Below are positions 9,515-18,493 of a stretch of 64,000 bases of DNA, in pieces. Within the stretch, counting starts at the first letter, position 1, and the number at the start of each line of letters is the position of its first letter. This stretch comes from Tumidithrix helvetica (GTDB lineage Bacteria; Cyanobacteriota; Cyanobacteriia; Pseudanabaenales; Pseudanabaenaceae). The translations under genes were made by a program, and so were the position numbers. The notes under the pieces are model-generated. The model did not search any database. It was not told where the DNA came from and saw only the letters and a list, made by a program, of their open reading frames with translations. The stretch covers positions 365,418 through 429,417 of the forward strand of contig NZ_CBDDRA010000001.1 in assembly GCF_965232925.1 (NCBI RefSeq), read 5' to 3'.

Positions 9515-12211
9515 CTAAGCTACCCAATATTGTCGATCTGCAATCAGGTTGGCAGCAACTGTGGGCTCCATCGGTCGAGAGAATAAATATCCTTGTCCAG
9601 ATTGACATCCTAATTCTGTCAGTAAAAGCTTTTGGGCGGAAGTTTCTATGCCCTCAGCAATCACGTCGATCGCTAGATTTAAGCCAAGATTGATAATAGC
9701 CTTAACAATTTCATGGTTGCCGCTTTCTCGATCCATGCTGCTGATAAAGGAGCGATCGATCTTGAGCGTATCGACGGGAAATTGATGCAAATAGCTCAGG
9801 GATGAATACCCCGTACCAAAATCATCCAGACAAACACAGATCTGGCGATCGCGTAGCTGTTGGAGGACAATTTTGGCTAGTTCTGGCTTTTTGATAATCG
9901 CGGTTTCAGTGACTTCAATTTTTAGAGAACTACCCCGAACCAAGGTGATTCGCAAAATTTGATCGATTTGCTCGATTAAAGTCGGCTGAGAAAACTGACG
10001 CGCTGACAAATTTACACTCATGACCAAGGGCGGTAGGCTTGGGAAGTTCTGTTGCCAACGCTTTAGCTGTTGGCAAGCTTGCAAGAGTACCCAACGATCG
10101 ATGCTTGTAATTAAGCCTGATTCTTCGGCGATCGGAATAAATTCTGATGGAGAAAGCAAGCCGCGAACTGGGTGTTGCCACCGCACTAAAGCTTCAAATC
10201 CCTGTAAGGCTCCTGAAGCCAATGACACGATTGGTTGATAGTAAACCACAAGTTCTTGACGTTCGATCGCGCGCCGCAGTTCGTTTTCTACCTTGAGCCG
10301 ATCGAGGGCGTGGGTGTACATCGAAGTCGCAAAGATTTCGTATCGCGCTCTGCCATGCTCTTTGGCTTTATACATCGCTGTATCGGCATTACGCAGCAGA
10401 TGTTCGGGTTTAATCGTATCTTTTGCGGTCATGGCAATCCCAATACTGACGGAAACAAATACTTCATGCCCGTCCAAAAGCATGGGCATGGTTAGTTCTT
10501 GGTGGATGCGATCTGAAATTTGAATCGCCGTATCAATGCCTGTAACGTCTTCTAAAAGAATGCCAAACTCATCACCGCTCAGACGGGCAATCGTATCGCC
10601 GATACGGATGCAATTTTCTAAGCGACGGGCGATTTTACATAAAAGCTGGTCGCCTGCCAAATGCCCCAAACTGTCATTGACGATTTTAAATCGATCGATA
10701 TCCAAACATAAAACCGCTAGAGGAAAGAGTTCTTGCCTTTGCGATCGCCCTAGAGCATGTTCTAAGCGATCTAAAAATAAAGCGCGATTGGGCAGCCCCG
10801 TTAAGCGATCGTAAAAGGCATTGACGCGCAGTTGTTTTTCAGCTTGGATGCGCGGGCTGACATCGACGGCAACGCCCCAAGACATCCAATGGGGAATGGG
10901 GAATTTCTCAGAAATATTTGACCATGACAGGGTTTTTACCGTGCCATCTTTGCAAGTCGTTTCCCATTCCCAATCGCGGTAGTTATTACCACGTTCCGCC
11001 CATGCTGCAAGCATCTGTTGGCGATAGATCGGATCGGGATAAAGCAGAGCAAAGGCTTCAGGGTTATCGACAATCTCAGCAGCGCTAAAGCCCGTTACTC
11101 TTTCGCACTCTTGATTCCAAGTGCTTATATTGCCTGCGCGATCTAATGCTGACATCATCACAGGCATATGCTCGATCGCACTACGGAAACGTTCTTCACT
11201 TTGGCGCAGTTCATGCTCGATTCGCTTCCGTTCTGCCAATTCTGCTTGGGCACTGTTGTAGAGTTCTGACTGATGTAGGGCGATCGCGCATTGATCGGCA
11301 ACGGATTTGACGAGCGAAATTTCATCCTCTGTCCATTGCCGAGGGCGATCGCTTTGGTGTAGCGCGATCCCACCAATATAAGTTTGCTGATACAGCAAAG
11401 GAACGATCAAGAGAGAGCGAATAGAAAGCTGTGCGCTCGTTTGTTGCAAGATTTGGGGCAGATCGCTTGAAATCTCTGCCAAGACTACGATTTCACCGTT
11501 AGCAAGCCGATCTTGAAAATGCGCGCAGAACGGACATTCTAAGTTGAGCAAGCTCAGGCGATCGACCGTCGCCTGACTCAGGTAACTCACATGGGTGCGC
11601 CGATTTGCATCGGCTACAAAAATAAAGCTGCGATCGACACTTAAAGCAGCATGCAATCGATCGACTGTAATTTGTAAAATTTCATCTAAAATCAATGTCC
11701 CCCGCATGGCTTGAACAATGCGGCTTAGCAAAGCCTCTCGCAGGATTTGCTGTTGAATTTTATGGGTGGCTGCTTGTTGCTGGCGACGCAAGGCAAATTC
11801 TTGCAACCCGCGCTCTAAAACACTGGGAAGACGAAACAGCCGATCTTTTAACACATAGTCGGTCACCCCAGCTTTGATCGAGGCAACGGCTGCCTCTTCG
11901 CCCAAAGTTCCAGTTACTAAGATGAAGGGAATATCTTGTTTTGACTGTTTGAGAACGTTCAAAACAGCGATCGCATTAAACTGCGGTAATCGGTAATCTG
12001 ACAAAACCATGTCATAGGAATTTGCCAGAAGCAGTTGTTGGCATTTAGCCAAGGTATCGGCATTGTCATAGGTAAAGCTTAGACCCGCTGATTCCAAGGT
12101 AAGCAGCATCAACTCTAGGTCTTCTAACACATGCTCTACAATTAACAGATGCAAAGTCTCAGGCGACTCTACCTTTAGTGCTGACGGTTTCCCAAAAAGC
12201 TGCTGTAACAT
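9515..12211 (-). CDS. response regulator with GAF, PAS, GGDEF and EAL domains (c-di-GMP turnover)
   Basis: 898 residues. Domain order: receiver (about 20-140), GAF (about 165-320), PAS (about 335-455), GGDEF (about 470-635) and EAL (about 645-890). The cyclase site reads SGDEF, an accepted active variant, and RIGD lies five residues before it as an intact product-inhibition site. The EAL part keeps EALVRW, NLSARQF, DDFGTGYSS and AEGIE, so both diguanylate cyclase and phosphodiesterase activities look possible. The receiver has the phospho-acceptor Asp (VLSDYRLP) and the Lys, but the first acidic pair reads VEH rather than VED, so metal binding may be altered. The PAS-histidine kinase at 12421 lies just upstream on the same strand and is its likely partner. 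Confidence 0.92.
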   Translation of the reverse strand: MLQQLFGKPSALKVESPETLHLLIVEHVLEDLELMLLTLESAGLSFTYDNADTLAKCQQLLLANSYDMVLSDYRLPQFNAIAVLNVLKQSKQDIPFILVTGTLGEEAAVASIKAGVTDYVLKDRLFRLPSVLERGLQEFALRRQQQAATHKIQQQILREALLSRIVQAMRGTLILDEILQITVDRLHAALSVDRSFIFVADANRRTHVSYLSQATVDRLSLLNLECPFCAHFQDRLANGEIVVLAEISSDLPQILQQTSAQLSIRSLLIVPLLYQQTYIGGIALHQSDRPRQWTEDEISLVKSVADQCAIALHQSELYNSAQAELAERKRIEHELRQSEERFRSAIEHMPVMMSALDRAGNISTWNQECERVTGFSAAEIVDNPEAFALLYPDPIYRQQMLAAWAERGNNYRDWEWETTCKDGTVKTLSWSNISEKFPIPHWMSWGVAVDVSPRIQAEKQLRVNAFYDRLTGLPNRALFLDRLEHALGRSQRQELFPLAVLCLDIDRFKIVNDSLGHLAGDQLLCKIARRLENCIRIGDTIARLSGDEFGILLEDVTGIDTAIQISDRIHQELTMPMLLDGHEVFVSVSIGIAMTAKDTIKPEHLLRNADTAMYKAKEHGRARYEIFATSMYTHALDRLKVENELRRAIERQELVVYYQPIVSLASGALQGFEALVRWQHPVRGLLSPSEFIPIAEESGLITSIDRWVLLQACQQLKRWQQNFPSLPPLVMSVNLSARQFSQPTLIEQIDQILRITLVRGSSLKIEVTETAIIKKPELAKIVLQQLRDRQICVCLDDFGTGYSSLSYLHQFPVDTLKIDRSFISSMDRESGNHEIVKAIINLGLNLAIDVIAEGIETSAQKLLLTELGCQSGQGYLFSRPMEPTVAANLIADRQYWVA

Positions 12212-12420
12212 AAAGCCTTCAACTAACTACAAGCAATGGACGTAGGCATGATGAAATAACAGGGAGAGCGAAACTATGCTCTTACCTCAAAATAAATAGC
12301 ACTATCGGTAGGAATCTCTTGTTAACCTAGAAAATTAGTAAAAAACAGTTTTAAACTTGTTTTTTCGCCCCTTAGACAATTTACAATCGTTCCGTACAAA
12401 CACTGTGTAATTAAAGATAC

Positions 12421-13740
12421 TTATTTCAGTAAAGAATTTTCCGAATTGAACTGAAGGTAAAAACAAGTACCGCGATCGGGTTCGCTCTCTGCCCATATCT
12501 TGCCTTGATGGCGGGTGATAATGCGATGGACTAAAGCCAATCCGATTCCAGTTCCTTCAAACACTTGCTCGGAATGCAACCGTTGAAATGCGCCAAATAA
12601 TCGATCTGCATATTGCATCTCAAAGCCTACGCCATTGTCACGAATGAAAACTGTATCGTCGGGCAGCATCCCAATCTCGATTTTTGCGTGAAGGCGATCG
12701 CGACTAAATTTCACGGCATTATCGATCAGATTGCAAAAGACTTGCTGCAACAAAACCCGATCGCCTTGAATCGTTGGCAGATCGCCAATCGTAAATTCAA
12801 CGTTCTGCAAAGATTCAGTATTCGGAATCTCTAGGAGTGCGATCGCGCGATCGACCAGTTGCCGCAAATCTACAGTACTGAAATGGATGGGATGTCGGCT
12901 CCATTGGGATAGCATTAATAAGCTATCGATCAACTCACCCATTTTTTCGCTGCTTTTTTGAATGACATCCAAGTAATGCGCAACTTTAGGTTCTTCGATC
13001 GCCGCACTGTCTTCTAGTTTTTTTCTGAGCGCTGTAATAAACCCTTGAATATGTCGTAAAGGAGCGCTTAGATCGTGGGAAACCGAATAGGAAAAAGCAT
13101 CAAGTTCTCGATTTACCGCCTCTAGTTCGGCTGTACGCAGTGCCACGCGCTGCTCTAGTTCGCGATTGAGTTGACGCACTGTGCGTTCGGCCTGTTTGAG
13201 TTCGGTAATGTCATGGGCGATCGCCAAGACAATTTCCACAGAACCATTCTCGGCAAATTCTGGTGCAACCCGTACTTGATAAGATCGCATGCCCTGCGGT
13301 GAGGGAAAATCAAACGCAATGGTTGCTTGTTCTCCTGTTTGAAATACTTTCTGGAGCGCACCTTCCAAAATGATACAAAGGTACTGGGGTATTTCCAGTT
13401 CGGAATAGCGCTTCCCGATAAACTTTTCAGGCGGCAGCCCCGTGGCAAGCTCGATCGCCGCATTGATGTAAATGTGACGTAACTGGAGATCGAAACGAGC
13501 AATGACATCTGGCGCATTTTCTACTAACGCACTTAATGCCTGACTATTTTTATATAGCCAATCTTTAGCCCATTGCAGTTCAGTCTCAAGGCGTTGAGAT
13601 TCTAAGTTGGATTCTTTTAGTTGGCGAATGCGGTTTTGAACGCGTCGGTGGAGAATAACAGCCCAAATCGCGAATAGGCTACTAGAGACGAGGAATGTCC
13701 CTGCGATCGCAGGGACGTAAGCTACAAATGAGGCATTCAT
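12421..13740 (-). CDS. PAS-domain sensor histidine kinase
   Basis: 439 residues. An N-terminal membrane helix (about 10-28) is followed by a short coiled coil, a PAS domain (about 65-185) and a second coiled coil. The dimerisation domain has SVSHDLSAPLRHIQGF (phospho-acceptor His about 222) and leads into the HATPase_c domain. N box (LIDNAVKFS), G1 (DNGVGF) and G2 (GTGIGLALV) are all present, so the kinase should be active. The H-box style resembles bacteriophytochrome-type kinases, although no GAF/PHY domain is present. The next gene on the same strand, 209 bases away, encodes a receiver-GGDEF-EAL protein, a likely phosphotransfer target. The signal is unknown. Confidence 0.9.
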   Translation of the reverse strand: MNASFVAYVPAIAGTFLVSSSLFAIWAVILHRRVQNRIRQLKESNLESQRLETELQWAKDWLYKNSQALSALVENAPDVIARFDLQLRHIYINAAIELATGLPPEKFIGKRYSELEIPQYLCIILEGALQKVFQTGEQATIAFDFPSPQGMRSYQVRVAPEFAENGSVEIVLAIAHDITELKQAERTVRQLNRELEQRVALRTAELEAVNRELDAFSYSVSHDLSAPLRHIQGFITALRKKLEDSAAIEEPKVAHYLDVIQKSSEKMGELIDSLLMLSQWSRHPIHFSTVDLRQLVDRAIALLEIPNTESLQNVEFTIGDLPTIQGDRVLLQQVFCNLIDNAVKFSRDRLHAKIEIGMLPDDTVFIRDNGVGFEMQYADRLFGAFQRLHSEQVFEGTGIGLALVHRIITRHQGKIWAESEPDRGTCFYLQFNSENSLLK

Positions 13741-13857
13741 TCCGTACTTGAGCTTTCTGTGATTTTTCTGTGATTTTACAGAGAAAAAACTGGGGATTGC
13801 AATACTCTAGGATTCTAACTTGAATAAGAAAGCTTTTATCGTCTAAATCCGCAAAAA

Positions 13858-14430
13858 CTAGCGTAAAGAGAATTTTTGTTTGAGATTTTGCCAAAAACCA
13901 CCACTTTGCGCCTCATTTTTATCATTCTGGGGCTTTTGTTGCTCAACCAAGGGATATTTAAAATCTAGCAAAAGTACAATTCGGGTGCGATCGCCGCGAT
14001 TCCAAGCTTCATGCTCGGTGGTGTCGTCAAACACCAAACATTTGCCCTCTGTCCAGTGCTCGGTCCGATCGCCAACCCTCAACGCACATCCATCACAGCC
14101 GATCAGCCCCAAATGGCAACGCAAGACGCCATCAGGATAGCCCGTGTGCGGTGCAATATGCGTACCAGGTACTAAAGAAGAAAATCCCGCTGTCACCATG
14201 CCTGGAATCGCCTCAACCAATTTGGTTGTCTCAGGGCATAAAGCGCAGTTTTTGCCCAGTTTCATGCCAAACGCATAGAGTCCGAAAACGTCCCAGCCTT
14301 TACCATAAAGGTGTTTTTCAGGCCATTCGATAAAATCACACTGGTTGACCTGCTCTAGCTCTTGTCTGATCGTTTGCCAATTGGCTTCTAGGGCGGACAC
14401 AAATTCAAAGTCGGCTGGATTATGAAACAC
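13858..14430 (-). CDS. aspartyl/asparaginyl beta-hydroxylase-like dioxygenase
   Basis: 190 residues. It resembles the catalytic domain of the Fe(II)/2-oxoglutarate aspartyl/asparaginyl beta-hydroxylase family (PF05118). FSSLVPGTHIAPHTGYPDG holds the first histidines, RCHLGLIGCDGCALRVGD the core strand, and CLVFDDTTEHEAWNRG with RIVLLLDF the second His and the 2-oxoglutarate Arg. Family members hydroxylate Asp, Asn or free amino-acid side chains. The substrate here is unknown; it could be a peptide or a natural-product precursor. The region after about residue 165 is Lys/Gln-rich and probably disordered. It lies upstream of the histidine kinase on the same strand with a 117-base gap. Confidence 0.8.
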   Translation of the reverse strand: MFHNPADFEFVSALEANWQTIRQELEQVNQCDFIEWPEKHLYGKGWDVFGLYAFGMKLGKNCALCPETTKLVEAIPGMVTAGFSSLVPGTHIAPHTGYPDGVLRCHLGLIGCDGCALRVGDRTEHWTEGKCLVFDDTTEHEAWNRGDRTRIVLLLDFKYPLVEQQKPQNDKNEAQSGGFWQNLKQKFSLR

Positions 14431-14711
14431 GGGTAATGTAGATGCTTATATTCAAAATTGAGAACGAATTTATTACCGAAAAAAACGAAACAATTGAGAT
14501 TTCGGACTAAGAGAACTATACAGCCATATAGTTATAGTGAACTCATGGTTCCTATCCATGAAGACATACTAGTTCTACAAATTGGAATCAGCGAAGTAGT
14601 CACAGCAGAATTATTCTAAGTCCACTTGACACACCCAATCGACAAAAGATCGCGAAAAAGTGTAATAATTTTTAACAGAATAGCCGATCGAAAACGAATG
14701 TTGACAAAGTT

Positions 14712-15125
14712 ATGGATTCTCAAATAACCAGTTCAGAGGCAGACTCAGAGCTAAATCTAGCAGATCGCGCTGCTAACACAGAAACTACAGCACCTGTTAC
14801 ACCCCCAGCGATCGAGCCCTCTCACCTTTATGAGTGTAGTTCTTGTGGCTATGTTTACGAACCTGCATCAGGCGATCAAAAACGTGGGATTTCTGGGGGT
14901 ACTCCCTTTGAGCAGTTACCTGATGACTGGCGATGCCCTGTCTGTACGGCGCGCAAAAACAAATTTTCCGATATTGGCTTACCCAATAAGCCATCAGGGT
15001 TTAGCGAAAACCTTGGCTATGGGTTTGGGGTTAACGTGATGACACCAGGGCAAAAGAATTTGTTGATTTTTGGCGCTTTAGCCTTAGCTTTCATTTTCTT
15101 TATGAGTTTGTATGCACTGGATTAA
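14712..15125 (+). CDS. rubA: membrane-anchored rubredoxin RubA (photosystem assembly)
   Basis: An iron-binding electron carrier. In cyanobacteria and plastids RubA assists photosystem II (and in some reports photosystem I) assembly. 137 residues: a disordered acidic N-terminus, then the rubredoxin fold with CSSCGYVY (C42, C45) and CPVC (C75, C78) coordinating one iron. A flexible linker leads to a C-terminal membrane helix (about 114-134), the known RubA architecture. ycf48 follows about 100 bases later on the same strand, the usual order. The psbE-psbF-psbL-psbJ genes normally found next are absent here. Confidence 0.95.
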   Translation: MDSQITSSEADSELNLADRAANTETTAPVTPPAIEPSHLYECSSCGYVYEPASGDQKRGISGGTPFEQLPDDWRCPVCTARKNKFSDIGLPNKPSGFSENLGYGFGVNVMTPGQKNLLIFGALALAFIFFMSLYALD

Positions 15126-15227
15126 TCATTTCCATTAAAAGCCCAATTCAAAAATTTTCATAGCTTGTCGATCGCTTTTGATAGCTTAGTAAAGGTCTGT
15201 TTTTTAGTTATTTTTAGGAATTTCTTG

Positions 15228-16244
15228 GTGAACAAAAAGATAAAGCGCGTATTTGCATTCCTACTTGCGTGCGTAGTACTGTTTTGCGTGAGTGTAACTG
15301 CAACTGTAAGTACAGGCGTAGAGGCAGTAGCCGCATCTGAGTTAGGTACATGGCAGCAAGTAGAACTGCCCACTAAATCAACCCTGCTCGATATGACCTT
15401 TAGCAATACCGATCCCAACCATGGTTGGCTCGTTGGTACAGATGCCACCTTGCTAGAGACGCACGATGCAGGAAAAACATGGCAGCCCCAAAAATTAGAT
15501 TTAGGTGACAATGCCTTTCGATTTGTGTCGGTTAGCTTTACAGGGAATGAAGGTTGGATTGCGGGAAAACCAGCATTGCTCTTGCATACAGAAGATGGCG
15601 GTCAGTCGTGGTCGCGCATTGGGTTGAGTTCCAAGCTACCCGGTGAGCCCACCTTGGTAAAAGCCCTAGCACCTCAATCAGCAGAAATGGCTACAGACAT
15701 CGGTGCAATCTATCGCACTGAGGATAGCGGACAAAACTGGAAAGCTCTGGTAACTCAGGCAGTGGGGGCAGTGCGGAACCTCTATCGCAATGATGACGGT
15801 AGATATATTGCAGTTTCTGCCAAAGGCAACTTTTACTCGACTTGGTCGCCTGGCGAACAGGCTTGGACGCAGCATAACCGTAATAGCTCTCGACGAGTTC
15901 AAAATATGGGCTATGCCCCCGACGGACGCACATGGATGCTAAATCGGGGAGGGGTGATGCAGTTTAGCGAGGTTGGTACGCTAGAAAAGTGGCAAAAGGC
16001 ATTAGCACCTAAAGCCGCAAATGGTCTAGGGTTACTCGATTTGGTCTACCAAGATGAGGAAAATATTTGGGTAACTGGTGGTAGTTCCAGATTGCTGCAC
16101 AGCCAAGACCAAGGAAAGACATGGCAGAGAGATGAATCTACCAAAAACATTGGTGCTAACTTTTATCGCATTTACTTCTTTGGACGCGATCGCGGGTTTA
16201 TCTTGGGGCAAGACGGCACACTACTAGCCTATTCTCAGCCTTAA
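15228..16244 (+). CDS. ycf48: photosystem II assembly factor Ycf48 (HCF136)
   Basis: A lumenal seven-bladed beta-propeller that binds early D1 intermediates and the photosystem II reaction-centre complex. The GTG at 15228 has AGGA about nine bases upstream. It gives a 338-residue protein starting MNKKIKRVFAFLLAC, a basic then hydrophobic export signal; a TTG further upstream (15165) would add a non-typical leader. A lipobox-like LLAC is seen, but cleavage at AVAA/SE is also possible, so lipidation is uncertain. Repeated blades carry the BNR-type motif (THDAGKTW, TEDGGQSW, TEDSGQNW, SQDQGKTW). It follows rubA. The usual psbEFLJ operon does not follow. Confidence 0.93.
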   Translation: MNKKIKRVFAFLLACVVLFCVSVTATVSTGVEAVAASELGTWQQVELPTKSTLLDMTFSNTDPNHGWLVGTDATLLETHDAGKTWQPQKLDLGDNAFRFVSVSFTGNEGWIAGKPALLLHTEDGGQSWSRIGLSSKLPGEPTLVKALAPQSAEMATDIGAIYRTEDSGQNWKALVTQAVGAVRNLYRNDDGRYIAVSAKGNFYSTWSPGEQAWTQHNRNSSRRVQNMGYAPDGRTWMLNRGGVMQFSEVGTLEKWQKALAPKAANGLGLLDLVYQDEENIWVTGGSSRLLHSQDQGKTWQRDESTKNIGANFYRIYFFGRDRGFILGQDGTLLAYSQP

Positions 16245-16270
16245 TCAATTCTTGATGAATCTTTGATGAA

Positions 16271-16780
16271 TTACCGAGGATTGGCAGAGTAACTATTGAG
16301 AATTTCTCTGCCTCTTCGGGTTAAGGTTTCAGAACCTTCGAGCATGAGTAGGTATTGACCTTGACGCAAGCAATTGCGACAGGCGATCGAAGTACTGCTC
16401 TTAAAAAAGAGTCCGTAAATACTGCCTACAAGAATTCCGAGTAAACCACCGACGATCCCTGATGCGATCGCCACCGCTACCAAAGACTGAAACCAATTGA
16501 GTTCGGGGATATGGATATTGATCGCCAGTTGAATGCCAATGCCAATAAAAGCGGTTGCAGCCGCTAGGATAATCATGCCAAATTTGGCATATCGCCAAGC
16601 CATACGTTTAGGTTCGATCAAGCCAACGCTGTCGGGGCTACTATAGCCTTTGCCGACAAGGGCGAGATTTTCGGGCGAGATTCCATGACTTTGTAAAAAA
16701 CGATAAGCCTCAAATGCTGCTGTTTCATTGGGTAGAACAACAATCATTAACCGAGAATTTCTGGCGCGAGTTGAGGTCAC
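16271..16780 (-). CDS. small two-helix membrane protein (general-stress-17M-like fold)
   Basis: 169 residues, not confidently assigned. The N-terminus (MIVVLPNETAAFEAYRFLQSHG) resembles the ligand-binding-like start of the general stress 17M / DUF1269 type proteins. Two hydrophobic helices follow (about 68-90 and 100-127, the second Gly-rich), then a hydrophilic tail with a CRNC pair. A GTG at 16780 gives this length; an ATG at 16747 would remove 11 residues and is equally likely, since neither has a clear ribosome binding site. It is convergent with ycf48 and lies downstream of the Hsp70 gene on the same strand. Function unknown. Confidence 0.6.
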   Translation of the reverse strand: MTSTRARNSRLMIVVLPNETAAFEAYRFLQSHGISPENLALVGKGYSSPDSVGLIEPKRMAWRYAKFGMIILAAATAFIGIGIQLAINIHIPELNWFQSLVAVAIASGIVGGLLGILVGSIYGLFFKSSTSIACRNCLRQGQYLLMLEGSETLTRRGREILNSYSANPR

Positions 16781-16909
16781 AGGGAATGCCTAATTTTGAC
16801 TTTTAGTAAGAAACTAGGAGTTACGAAACTAGTCTCTTTAAATTCTACAAAACTTATCGAAGAAAAATCGCTAGTGTTTAGTATTGTTTAGGATTTGATT
16901 ATCTTCTGT

Positions 16910-18493
16910 TTATTCGAGCTTTGCGATCGCCACGCGATCGACCAGTACTTTTTCCGTCAATAGATCTTTGACCGTCGCCAGCAAAACTCGCTGTTCGTTT
17001 ACCTCAAATACTACGCTGATTCTATCCATACCCGTTTGTCCTGGCGGATCGAGGTGAGCGACGCAGATGTCTGTTTGGGCTTGCCCCTTTGATTTTGCTA
17101 GATCGGCAAGCGATCGGAAATCTGATTGTTTGTGAATCAGGCTACTCGTCATCCTACCCTTGGCATCATAGGTAACTTCAGCTTGGGTCGTGTCGGCAAC
17201 CTCCCCAATATCGAGGCGAATCTCCCGTTGCCCCTCGGTTGCTACCTGTAGGGTTAAGGGTTCCAGTCGTTGACAGGGATATTTTGTCCCTTTCTCGAAC
17301 AAAGTAAAAAACGAATATTGCCGCATATAGGGTTCCCACAGCCGAATGGCGTAGCCATGCCGCAGATAGTCATCCACGGTGACCACTTGCCCCAGCAGCA
17401 AAGCTCCATGCGCTACTGCCTCAAAGGTTTTGTCTAACTTGACCTTGGTTCGCCCAAAATAAGAAACTACCAACTGTTGTACCGCAGGTAACAGACAACT
17501 TCCGCCCACCAAAAGCACCTGTTCGATCGCTGCCTTGTTTAGCCCTTTATTTAGAGCGATCGCCAAAACCTCATCGATCGCCTGTCGCAGTTGTTCGAGA
17601 AGCTGATGCGATTCTAAAATTTCCGTTAGCTGGTCTCGATGGAGGCTGAGTTCGTAGGAAATAAAGTTTTCATCATCAAACCAACTCTCCTTCGCTTCAT
17701 CCACTTGGGAAAGCTGAACCTTAATCCGTTCGGCAAGTTCCAATAGATTGAGCCAGCCGATTTCGCCAATCGTGTTTCGGGATTCTCCACGCGATCGCAA
17801 CCAATATTCAGCAATCCAAGTATCCACATCAATACCACCAATGAAGGCATCGGACTTCGCCAGCACCTCAGCCTTGATCGTGGGCTTTAAGGAATTCGGA
17901 GCGACCGTGCGAACTAGGCTGATATCGAGCGTGCCGCCGCCAAAATCAATCACCAAGACGACTGCCCCTATTTTCTGCACGGCATAACCCAATGCCGCCG
18001 CCGTAGACTCATCGACAATTTTTATGGGCGGAAGGATAAGCCGCTTTGCCAAGTCCCGAAACCAATCGACATAGGACTCAAACGCACCCACTGGCACTGT
18101 GAAAATCAGTTGTGTCGGCTGAATTCTTTGCAGCGCTAGCTGTTGCCAAAGAGAGGTGATAAAGATATCGGCGATCGCTTCGGCATCGTAGGGCACACCG
18201 TCAATTAAACGCGAAGGTGGGCGGAAGTCCGCTGCCATATCCCGTTTAAAGGCTTGAAAAAATCTGTGGGGTTGGGCAAATCCTAACCGTTGCGATCGCA
18301 CCTGTTCGCCAAAAACATAGGAATCTGGACTTTGCACAAATACGAGACTCGGCACGACATACACCTGTCCTTGGGGCGACTCAAAGCAGCGCGATATCTG
18401 GGGAAACCGCACGGTTCTGGGGGTATTCGTGACGGGATCGAAGGTGGCGATTGCCGTATTACTCGTTCCAAAATCAATGGCAACAACGGTCAT
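16910..18493 (-). CDS. Hsp70-family protein with reduced substrate domain
   Basis: 527 residues. The Hsp70/actin ATPase domain is complete: phosphate-1 DFGTSNTAIATF (about 7-18), connect and phosphate-2 loop VIDFGGGTLDISLV, and adenosine motif LLVGGSCLLPAVQQLV. After about residue 390 the C-terminal part is much shorter than in DnaK and lacks the EEVD-type tail and helical lid, so it is not a housekeeping DnaK. Its ATG lies inside the end of the preceding gene (4-base ATGA overlap). That gene encodes a zinc-ribbon protein with a GrpE-like domain, indicating translational coupling and a dedicated exchange factor. Function of the pair is unknown; probably a specialised chaperone or sensor. Confidence 0.85.
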   Translation of the reverse strand: MTVVAIDFGTSNTAIATFDPVTNTPRTVRFPQISRCFESPQGQVYVVPSLVFVQSPDSYVFGEQVRSQRLGFAQPHRFFQAFKRDMAADFRPPSRLIDGVPYDAEAIADIFITSLWQQLALQRIQPTQLIFTVPVGAFESYVDWFRDLAKRLILPPIKIVDESTAAALGYAVQKIGAVVLVIDFGGGTLDISLVRTVAPNSLKPTIKAEVLAKSDAFIGGIDVDTWIAEYWLRSRGESRNTIGEIGWLNLLELAERIKVQLSQVDEAKESWFDDENFISYELSLHRDQLTEILESHQLLEQLRQAIDEVLAIALNKGLNKAAIEQVLLVGGSCLLPAVQQLVVSYFGRTKVKLDKTFEAVAHGALLLGQVVTVDDYLRHGYAIRLWEPYMRQYSFFTLFEKGTKYPCQRLEPLTLQVATEGQREIRLDIGEVADTTQAEVTYDAKGRMTSSLIHKQSDFRSLADLAKSKGQAQTDICVAHLDPPGQTGMDRISVVFEVNEQRVLLATVKDLLTEKVLVDRVAIAKLE

